Below are positions 1 through 5,116 of a stretch of DNA of 9,172 nt, piece by piece (within the stretch, counting starts at the first letter, position 1; the number at the start of each line of letters is the position of its first letter). This DNA comes from Verrucomicrobiota bacterium. GTDB taxonomy: Bacteria; Verrucomicrobiota; Verrucomicrobiia; Limisphaerales; AV2. Where the stretch lies: the NCBI GenBank assembly GCA_003218935.1, contig QHPA01000228.1, forward strand, positions 1 through 9,172, given 5' to 3'. Both the position numbers and the translations under genes were made by a program. The notes under the pieces were generated by a model. That model searched no databases. It saw nothing but the letters and a program-made list of their open reading frames with translations, and was not told the origin of the DNA.

Positions 1-453
1 CCGGTCCAGGCGGCTGTGGTTCAACGCTCCGGGCACCTGCGCGGCAATATCCACAATCAGCGTGCCGCCCAGCGCAACGTTCAGAATCTGCTGCCCGCGG
101 CAAATGGCCAGCAACGGCTTGCGCTGGCGGAAAACTTCCCGAATCAACCATAACTCCTACTTGTCCCGCGCCGGATCAGCCGGACTGACCGTTCGCTTGA
201 GTTTGCGCGGCAAATGATTCGAGTAAAGCTTCGGCTGTACATCGTCCCCGCCAGTCAACATCACGCCCTCACAACGTCGCACCGCTTCCGCTACCAGGTT
301 TTCCGAAGACAAACAAGGCAGCACCCACGGCACACCGCCCGCCGCGAGGATCGCCCGCGGGTAACGATCGGACAAGCTCAGCGACGTGTCTGAAAACTCC
401 ACGCCCTTGCGCTCGGCGCATGGCGTGATCAGAATCATCGGCCTGGGCTTCAT
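1..453 (-). pseudogene. Peptidase C26 / gamma-glutamyl-GABA hydrolase-like class I amidotransferase, interrupted by an in-frame TAG, partial at the left edge
   Basis: The family (PuuD-like, class I glutamine-amidotransferase fold) hydrolyses gamma-glutamyl bonds in the cytoplasm. The start is the ATG at 453. It opens with a typical strand (MILITPCAER). The family's glycine-rich TGGDDVQP is at residues 67-74, and PADPARD follows at about 91-97. Codon 99 (157-159 on the plus strand) is TAG. The same frame then continues with ELWLIREVFRQRKPLLAIC and RGQQ, which is the nucleophile-elbow motif with the expected catalytic Cys at about position 118, and stays open for 52 codons to the window edge. 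The stop therefore falls inside a conserved block, where homologues have a sense codon before ELxLI. Without readthrough the product lacks its nucleophile. The start overlaps the upstream 91-residue gene as ATGA, so translation is probably coupled. A point mutation or a sequencing error are both possible. UAG recoding is unlikely because cysD ends in TAG. Confidence 0.8.
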
Positions 454-725
454 GGCAAATCCGCTTCCGGATACAGTTCGCGAATCGTCTGCTTCAGGCG
501 CGGTTCCTCTTCCGGCCGCAACAGGCGACGCGCGATCCGGCGCTGCACGGCGTCCAGCAACTCCAGCCAATCCTCCAAGGGCGGGTGCGGCAACGCCTCC
601 CACGGGTCATAACGCTTTTCCCGCGCGAAAAATCTCCACTCACCGCCGACGCGCCGCGCATAAACTTCCCGCCGGAGGCCATCGGCGGTCCGGCCCTTCC
701 AACTGATTTCCGCCTTGGCGCCCAT
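450..725 (-). CDS. Small conserved-looking hypothetical protein (91 aa) between ispF and the C26 hydrolase
   Basis: I do not recognise a family. The product has 91 residues, is soluble and charged, and has no signal peptide or membrane segment. The N-terminal half (about 1-40) reads like short beta strands rich in Trp, Arg and Tyr (ISWKGR, REVYARRVGGEWRFFAREKR). The C-terminal half looks helical and amphipathic (LEDWLELLDAVQRRIARRL, LKQTIRELYPEADLP). The gene starts 3 nt after the ispF stop and its TGA overlaps the ATG of the hydrolase (ATGA). This packing, together with protein-like sequence throughout, supports real expression as the middle gene of a minus-strand operon. The opposite strand carries an open frame here (386-706), but it is low-complexity Pro/Arg/Ala and looks like a shadow. 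Function cannot be assigned from sequence alone. Confidence 0.7.
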   Translation of the reverse strand: MGAKAEISWKGRTADGLRREVYARRVGGEWRFFAREKRYDPWEALPHPPLEDWLELLDAVQRRIARRLLRPEEEPRLKQTIRELYPEADLP

Positions 726-728
726 CGT

Positions 729-1208
729 TCACTGTGGCAGCTCCACGCCCGCCACCGCCATCGCCGCGATCCCTTCCTCGCGCCCCAGAAAACCAAGCTG
801 TTCGTTGGTCGTCGCCTTGATGCCGACCCGCTTCGGGTTGATGCCGAGGGCCTGGGAAATGTTCAGTTGCATCGCGTGAATGTGCGGCCCCAGCTTCGGC
901 GCCTGCGCGATGACGGTGGAATCGACGTTGACAATTTTCGCGCTGTGAAACGCCACCTGCCGCGCCGCCTCCTGCAGGAACACTTTGCTCGGCGCATTCT
1001 TCCAGCGCGGATCGGTGTTGCTGAAAAAATGACCGATATCCCCTTCGCCCAGGGCGCCGAGCACGGCGTCGCAAACGGCGTGCATCAACACGTCCGCATC
1101 CGAATGACCCTCCAGGCCCTTGCTATGATGAACTTCCACGCCGCCGAGGATGAGTTTGCGTCCTTCGACCAGACGGTGCACGTCGTAGCCAATGCCCACG
1201 TGAATCAT
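729..1208 (-). CDS. ispF: 2-C-methyl-D-erythritol 2,4-cyclodiphosphate synthase
   Basis: IspF converts CDP-ME 2-phosphate to MEcPP plus CMP in the non-mevalonate isoprenoid pathway; it is a cytoplasmic homotrimer with a divalent metal site. The 159-residue product matches the usual length. Visible signatures are GIGYDVHRL at 5-13 (metal ligands Asp9 and His11), GHSDADVLMHAVCDA at 34-48 (third ligand His43), GDIGHFF at 56-62 with TDP at 65-67, and TTNEQLGFLGREEGIAAMAV at 133-152. I chose the ATG at 1208 because homologues begin directly with this strand. A TTG at 1238 would add ten residues (MAAVPDTLRP) without family support. It is the first gene of the minus-strand run, and neither ispD nor other MEP genes are adjacent. 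Confidence 0.95.
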   Translation of the reverse strand: MIHVGIGYDVHRLVEGRKLILGGVEVHHSKGLEGHSDADVLMHAVCDAVLGALGEGDIGHFFSNTDPRWKNAPSKVFLQEAARQVAFHSAKIVNVDSTVIAQAPKLGPHIHAMQLNISQALGINPKRVGIKATTNEQLGFLGREEGIAAMAVAGVELPQ

Positions 1209-1290
1209 GGGCCGCAATGTATCGGGAACGGCGGCCAAGTAAAATGTTTTCGCGCTCCACGCGCCGGCAACGCTCAGCCAGCCGCCAGAA

Positions 1291-1318
1291 TTCCCCGCTC
1301 CGCGTTCCCCATTCCGCG
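1291..1318. repeat. Two-copy 14-nt tandem repeat in the ispF / aminotransferase divergent spacer
   Basis: TTCCCCGCTCCGCG (1291-1304) is followed at once by TTCCCCATTCCGCG (1305-1318); the copies differ at two positions. It lies in the roughly 230-nt gap between divergent ispF and the aminotransferase gene, where I see no additional gene. Function is unknown. It may be slippage-generated sequence of the kind common in GC-rich intergenic DNA. Confidence 0.5.
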
Positions 1319-1382
1319 TTTGTGAAAACTCCGCTTGCGTCGGTGGTGGCCTTATGAAAAATTGCGCCCCTGTTTCGACGCT

Positions 1383-1411
1383 TTGCCGGATTCACGTTTG
1401 GACGGTTTAAC
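1383..1411 (+). promoter_or_regulatory. Possible sigma70-type promoter for the class V aminotransferase
   Basis: TTGCCG (1383-1388, 4/6 to TTGACA) is followed by a 17-nt spacer and TTTAAC (1406-1411, 4/6 to TATAAT). Transcription would start near 1418, giving a leader of about 18 nt before the ATG at 1436. No strong Shine-Dalgarno is visible (AACGAACGAAG precedes the ATG). The element scores only moderately in a GC-rich genome, so this is tentative. Confidence 0.3.
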
Positions 1412-1435
1412 TTTTTAACGATTCAACGAACGAAG

Positions 1436-2524
1436 ATGGGACACGTAAAATTGCACATCCCCGGCCCGGTCGAGGTGAGCGAGAAAACGTTCCGCGCGTT
1501 TTGTTCGCCGATGATCGGCCATCGCGGGCAGGGGTTCAAAGACCTGCTGGCGAAAATCCAGCCGCAATTGCAGGCGCTCCTTTCCACGAAACAGTTGGTT
1601 TATCTGAGCACCTCGTCTGCCTGGGGCGTGATGGAAGGCGCGATCCGAAATCTTGTTTCCAGGAAGGTGCTCAACTGCATGTGCGGGGCGTTTTCCGACA
1701 AGTGGTTTGATGTTTCCAAACGCTGCGGCAAAGCGGCCGAAGCCCTCCAGGTGCCGTGGGGCTCGCCGGTTCGCGCCGAACAAGTGGACGCCAGACTCGC
1801 CGCCGGGCAATTCGACGCGCTCACGCTGATTCACAACGAAACTTCGACCGGCGTGATGAGTCCGCTCGCGGAAATCGCCGCGCTCAAGAGAAAGTATGCC
1901 GACGTGATGTTCATCGTCGATGCGGTCAGTTCGCTCTCGGCGGCCAAAATTGAATTCGACACGCTCGGCATTGACGTCTTGCTGGCCGGGACGCAAAAGG
2001 CGCTCGCGCTACCGCCGGGCATGGCGCTGTTCACCTGTTCGCCTGCCGCGCTGGGCAAGGCCGCGACGATGAAAGACCGCGGTTATTATTTCGATTTTGT
2101 CGAGTTTCAGAAAAACGCCGAGCAAAACATGACCCCGAGCACGCCGAGCATCGGCCACGTTTATGCGCTCGCGTCGAAGCTCGAAGAAATTTTCAGCGAA
2201 GGATTGGAGACGCGCTACGCGCGGCACGCGAAGCTGGCGCAAAGGACCCGCGACTGGGCCGCGCGGCACGGCTTCACGCTGTTTCCGGAAAAAGGTTTCG
2301 AATCTGTCACGTTGACGTGCGTGAACAACGGCGCCAAGCCGGACGGCCGCGTCATCGACGTCGCGAAGTTCCAGAAGATGGTGAAGGACGAGGGATTCCT
2401 GATTGACGGCGGCTACGGAAAAATCAAAGGCGGCACGTTCCGCATCTCGAACATGGGCGACGAAACCGAGGCGACCATGAGCCAGCTTTACGTTGCGCTG
2501 GACGCGGCGATGAAGCAGTTGTGA
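1436..2524 (+). CDS. Class V PLP aminotransferase, alanine-glyoxylate / serine-pyruvate type
   Basis: This is a soluble fold-type I PLP enzyme of 362 residues, full length for the alanine-glyoxylate/serine aminotransferase family. The N-terminus reads HIPGPVEVSEKT (7-18) and SPMIGHRGQGFKDL (24-37), the typical substrate-entry segment. Cofactor residues are visible: the phosphate-binding STSSAWGVMEGAI at 58-70, HNETSTG at 133-139, VDAVSS at 161-166 with the pyridine-binding Asp162, and AGTQKALALPPG at 184-195 with Lys188 as the likely Schiff-base lysine. TPSTPS is at 233-238, and Arg336 in FRISNMGD is the likely carboxylate binder. Members of this family use glyoxylate, pyruvate or phosphohydroxypyruvate as acceptors. 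In several lineages they serve serine synthesis beside serA, but no serA is adjacent here, so the substrate stays open. Its TGA overlaps the GTG of the following HEAT-repeat gene by 4 nt. Confidence 0.92.
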   Translation: MGHVKLHIPGPVEVSEKTFRAFCSPMIGHRGQGFKDLLAKIQPQLQALLSTKQLVYLSTSSAWGVMEGAIRNLVSRKVLNCMCGAFSDKWFDVSKRCGKAAEALQVPWGSPVRAEQVDARLAAGQFDALTLIHNETSTGVMSPLAEIAALKRKYADVMFIVDAVSSLSAAKIEFDTLGIDVLLAGTQKALALPPGMALFTCSPAALGKAATMKDRGYYFDFVEFQKNAEQNMTPSTPSIGHVYALASKLEEIFSEGLETRYARHAKLAQRTRDWAARHGFTLFPEKGFESVTLTCVNNGAKPDGRVIDVAKFQKMVKDEGFLIDGGYGKIKGGTFRISNMGDETEATMSQLYVALDAAMKQL

Positions 2525-2875
2525 AAGGGAAAAACGTCGCTGCTTTTGACTTAATGGGAAGGCGCAAACAGAAAATTAAGAGACGCATCCCGGCAAAATG
2601 GCGGAAGCTGGTGGGGACAATTGAGAATGGCAATGAAGTTGAGGTTGTTGAAGCAGCGAAGGGGTTGGCGAATTTGCGTATTCGACGTTCAGTAAAGCCT
2701 CTCGTTCGATTGTTCCAGGAAGGACGAACCATGCACATCCGCGAGAATGCCTGCGGCTTTGTGCCCAGGCTGGTGGTACGTGCGGGAAGAAGCCTCGGAT
2801 GCGTTGGACCGGATTCAGGGTCGGGATTCTCCGGACCGCATCCCCGTTCACCTGCGCTCCAAATCGCGCAAGTGA
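2521..2875 (+). pseudogene. HEAT-repeat-like small protein gene, frame-disrupted
   Basis: The GTG start at 2521 overlaps the aminotransferase stop (GTGA). The first 77 codons encode a basic N-terminus (MGRRKQKIKRRIPAKWRKL) and then HEAT-like helices: NEVEVVEAAKGLANLRI and RSVKPLVRLFQEGRTMHIRENA (about 55-77). After this the frame degenerates into low-complexity Arg/Ser/Pro sequence and would run antisense into the lrp gene up to 2958. The +1 frame instead gives WYVREEASDALDRIQG and then HLRSKSRK, stopping at TGA 2873-2875, just short of the convergent lrp end (2885). The two arginines of IRENA and VREEA lie 43 nt apart, whereas a HEAT unit of about 31 residues predicts about 93 nt. A deletion of roughly 50 nt would therefore explain both the short spacing and the frame change. 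The 5' part looks lower in GC than its neighbours. HEAT proteins are scaffolds, and no specific role can be given. An alternative ATG is at 2554. Confidence 0.65.
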
Positions 2876-2884
2876 CGCGATCTT

Positions 2885-3364
2885 TCACGGCGCCACCGCC
2901 AGCCGTTCGTCATTCTGCTCGCGCGTCATCAACACGCCTTGTTCCTTGTACGGCTTGAGCATGAAGTGGGTGGCGGTGGAGAGGACGCCTTGAATGGTCG
3001 CCAACTTTTCGGAAACAAACGTCGCCACCTCGCGCAGGCTGTTGCCTTCCACAATCACCAGCAAATCGTATCCGCCGGACATCAAATAACAGGAGTTGAC
3101 CTCGGCGTATTTGGCGATGCGTTCGGCCAGCCGGTCGAAACCGCCGCCGCGTTCGGGCGTGATCTTCACTTCGATCACCGCGCGCACCAAATCCACGCCC
3201 AGCCTTTCTTCGTTCAGGACCGTGCGGTAGCCGAGGATGACGTTGTCCTTTTCGTAGGCTTTGATTTTCACGGCAACTTCAGCTTCGGGAAGGTTCAGCA
3301 TTTTGGAAAGTTGGGCCGGAGTCAGCGCCGCATTTTCGCGCAGCAATTTGAGCAATTGGTCCAT
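2885..3364 (-). CDS. Lrp/AsnC-family transcriptional regulator
   Basis: The product has 159 residues, the normal size for the family. Residues 1-45 form the winged helix-turn-helix: MDQLLKLLRENAALTPAQLS, then KMLNLPEAEVAVKIKAYEKD, then the wing NVILGYRTVLN. Residues about 62-142 are the alpha/beta RAM (AsnC_trans_reg) domain, with AVIEVKITPERGGGFDRLAERI, then SGGYDLLVIVEG (96-107), the conserved glycine-rich turn of the effector-binding interface, and GVLSTATHFMLKPYK at the end. Such proteins form dimers or octamers and sense amino acids or related metabolites. The gene converges on the disrupted HEAT gene. The convergent aminotransferase is a plausible but unproven target. No clear promoter is visible on the minus strand, and the large palindromic element 3441-3540 lies about 80 nt upstream of the start. 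Confidence 0.93.
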   Translation of the reverse strand: MDQLLKLLRENAALTPAQLSKMLNLPEAEVAVKIKAYEKDNVILGYRTVLNEERLGVDLVRAVIEVKITPERGGGFDRLAERIAKYAEVNSCYLMSGGYDLLVIVEGNSLREVATFVSEKLATIQGVLSTATHFMLKPYKEQGVLMTREQNDERLAVAP

Positions 3365-3440
3365 GCCCGAAGATTAAGCGGGAACGCCAGGCTTGAACAC
3401 GATTTTTTCACCCGGTACATCAACCGGTCTCTCGCTCTCG

Positions 3441-3540
3441 ATGAACCGCCTCCCCGTAGCGGCGTCTCGGCAGAGCGCCGCCGGCTGTTGCTCCCACGAA
3501 TTGCGGCGCTCTGCCGAGACGCCGCTACGCCGCGGTTCAT
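3441..3540. repeat. Large intergenic inverted repeat (26-nt perfect arms plus 9-nt outer arms)
   Basis: The left arm 3456-3481 (beginning GTAGCGGCGTCTCGGCAGAG) is perfectly complementary to the right arm 3503-3528, with a 21-nt loop (3482-3502). A second, outer pair flanks it: ATGAACCGC at 3441-3449 and GCGGTTCAT at 3532-3540, separated from the inner arms by 6 and 3 nt. The whole element is almost exactly 100 nt. It lies downstream of the cysteine desulfurase gene and upstream of lrp, both on the minus strand. It could stop or insulate transcription coming from the desulfurase gene, but there is no U-tract. Size and symmetry look more like a REP/MITE-type dispersed palindrome. The rest of the 3365-3659 gap shows no convincing gene. 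Confidence 0.9.
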
Positions 3541-3659
3541 GATCCCAATGCAGGCGAAAAACGAAAGGGGCTTCCCATGAACCTCAGAGAGTGGGTCAAT
3601 AGCATTGGCAAGTTGCCCTTGGACTTCGGCGAGGAAGTTCCAAGGGAACGAGAAGCTCG

Positions 3660-4913
3660 TCACGCCGCCTGTTTCCGCACCTTTCGCCCCTCCCGACGCG
3701 CCGGGCGGGCAGCCCAGGACTTCGAGTCGCGCCCCGCAACCTTCACCTCATCCGGACCCGCCGGGGAGACAGCGCGTAACTTCGCAACAATGGGCGGCAG
3801 ATGCTCCAGCAAATAGTCCACGTCCTCGCCCGTATTGTAGATACCCAGGCTGAATCGCACCGAACCGCGCGCGCGCGCCGGACTCAACCGCATCGCCACC
3901 AGCACGTGGGACGGATCAAGCGAACCGGTCGTGCAGGCTGAACCACTCGACGCGCAAATGCCGACCTGGTCGAGCAGCATTAAAACCGCTTCTGCCTCGA
4001 GCGAATCGAGGGCGATGCTGGATGTGTTGGGCAGGCGCGGTTCCTTCGCCCCGTTGCGGTTGGTGCCCGGAATCGTCGTAAGAATGGCGTTCTCCAGCCG
4101 GTCGCGCAAAGCACGGATGCGTGTGTTTTCCCCGTCCAAATGTTCCATCACCAGTTCAGCCGCGCGACCCAGGCCGATAATGTAGGGAACGTTTTCTGTC
4201 CCGCCGCGCCGGTCCCTTTCCTGATGCCCGCCGATCAAGTAAGGCTGAAACCTGGTGCGCCGTTTCACGTACAGCAGGCCGATTCCCTTCGGCGCATGAA
4301 ATTTGTGGGCGGAAAGCGACAGAAAATCCACGCCGAGACTTCGGACATCGATTTTCAATTTGCCGGCCGCCTGCACCGCGTCCGTGTGGCAGAGCACGCC
4401 TTTGCTGTGACAAATGGCCGCGATTTCTTCGACGGGAAAAATAACTCCGGTTTCGTTGTTGGCCCACATCACGGAGACAATCGCCGTGTCGGGTCGAATG
4501 GATTTTTCGAGCCGGTGCAAATCAAGCGAGCCGTCGGATTCGACCGGCAGGAACGTCACCGCGTAGCCGCGCTTCTGGAGAAGTTCACAGAATTTGATGT
4601 TCGCCGAGTGCTCCACCGCGGTCGTGACGACGTGCCTTTTGGCGGGATTCGTCATCAACGCGCTGTGAATTGCCGAGTTGTTGCTCTCCGTTCCGCAACT
4701 GGTGAAGACCACTTCGCGCGGGTCGGCGTTGATCAGCGCGCCGGCCTTGGCGCGGGCTGCTTCAATCTGTTTGGTGACTTCATTGCCAAACGCGTAGGCG
4801 CTCGAAGGATTGCCCCATCGTTCGGTTAGAAACGGCAACATCGCCTCCAGCACCTCGGGCGCGACCCGCGTCGTGGCATTGTTGTCGAGGTAACAGATCT
4901 TCCGCTGGCTCAT
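3660..4913 (-). CDS. nifS: Cysteine desulfurase, NifS/IscS type
   Basis: This PLP enzyme takes sulfur from L-cysteine as a persulfide and supplies it for Fe-S clusters and other thio-cofactors. YLDNNATTRVAPEVLEAM is at 8-25 and TSCGTESNN at 71-79. EHSAN at 101-105 has the PLP-stacking His102. MWANNETG is at 149-156 and HTDAVQAAGK at 176-185. SLSAHKFHAPKGIG at 199-212 carries the Schiff-base Lys204, and GGHQERDRRGGTENV is at 228-242. ASSGSACTTGSLDPSHVLVAM at 321-341 has the active-site Cys327. The undisrupted SSGSAC loop and the GSLDPSHV that follows are NifS-like (group I). A basic tail of about 35 residues after 382 (DSKSWAARPARREGRKVRKQ) exceeds the family core. AGGAAG lies just upstream of the ATG. 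The gene is divergent from cysI, whose 4Fe-4S/siroheme centre would need its product. The symbol marks subfamily resemblance; no nitrogenase gene is seen. Confidence 0.93.
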   Translation of the reverse strand: MSQRKICYLDNNATTRVAPEVLEAMLPFLTERWGNPSSAYAFGNEVTKQIEAARAKAGALINADPREVVFTSCGTESNNSAIHSALMTNPAKRHVVTTAVEHSANIKFCELLQKRGYAVTFLPVESDGSLDLHRLEKSIRPDTAIVSVMWANNETGVIFPVEEIAAICHSKGVLCHTDAVQAAGKLKIDVRSLGVDFLSLSAHKFHAPKGIGLLYVKRRTRFQPYLIGGHQERDRRGGTENVPYIIGLGRAAELVMEHLDGENTRIRALRDRLENAILTTIPGTNRNGAKEPRLPNTSSIALDSLEAEAVLMLLDQVGICASSGSACTTGSLDPSHVLVAMRLSPARARGSVRFSLGIYNTGEDVDYLLEHLPPIVAKLRAVSPAGPDEVKVAGRDSKSWAARPARREGRKVRKQAA

Positions 4914-5064
4914 GCTTCCTGGGAAATTGGCAGTTGAGACGGTTCACTCTAGGCTCAAAGTGCGCCGATGCAAGCGTGCCTTCATGCCAACGCGATAGCG
5001 GCCCAGGTCGAATAAAAATTCCTTATGCCATCATTTTCTTGAACAAATCACCCTGGAGACTACG

Positions 5065-5094
5065 TTGACAACCGCACGACATTGTTGCTAAAGT
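5065..5094 (+). promoter_or_regulatory. Probable sigma70-type promoter of the cysI sulfate-assimilation cluster
   Basis: A consensus -35 TTGACA (5065-5070) is followed, after 18 nt, by TAAAGT (5089-5094, 4/6 to TATAAT). The predicted start point is about 5101, leaving a very short leader of about 16 nt before the ATG at 5117. The perfect -35 box and the AT-rich surroundings stand out in this GC-rich window. Confidence 0.55.
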
Positions 5095-5109
5095 CAGTAT
5101 CTTTAGCAA
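5085..5109. promoter_or_regulatory. Operator-like dyad over the cysI promoter
   Basis: TTGCTAAAG (5085-5093) and CTTTAGCAA (5101-5109) form a perfect 9-nt inverted repeat with a 7-nt centre (TCAGTAT). It covers the proposed -10 box and start point and ends 7 nt before the cysI ATG. This is the placement expected for a repressor operator. As RNA it would be a weak AU-rich stem, and only partly transcribed if the start is near 5101, so DNA-level binding is the better reading. The regulator is unknown. A cysteine- or sulfur-sensing factor (for instance of the Rrf2 type) is only a guess from context. Confidence 0.6.
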
Positions 5110-5116
5110 TTAACTT

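Noticed and set aside
157..159. UAG recoding (suppressor tRNA or pyrrolysine) in the C26 hydrolase
   Set aside because: cysD terminates at a TAG immediately after its typical C-terminus, so UAG works as stop here; no downstream recoding signal was seen.
585..1325. Plus-strand 246-codon open frame opposite ispF
   Set aside because: Arg/His/Pro-rich composition without a family pattern; lies antisense to a fully recognisable IspF.
1415..1996. Minus-strand 193-codon open frame opposite the aminotransferase
   Set aside because: Antisense to a gene with a clear PLP lysine and full-length family match.
2876..2958. Frame-0 C-terminal extension of the HEAT gene
   Set aside because: Low-complexity sequence antisense to the lrp coding end; the +1 frame gives better protein-like sequence and a stop before lrp.
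3441..3540. Reading the large palindrome as the lrp terminator
   Set aside because: lrp is on the minus strand and starts at 3364, so the element is upstream of it. No U-tract follows either arm.
3577..3816. Small plus-strand open frame starting MNLREWVNSIGKLPLDFG with AAAGGGG upstream
   Set aside because: The first 28 codons look protein-like, but more than half of the frame is antisense to the desulfurase 3' end and turns into low-complexity Arg/Ala sequence; no family recognised.
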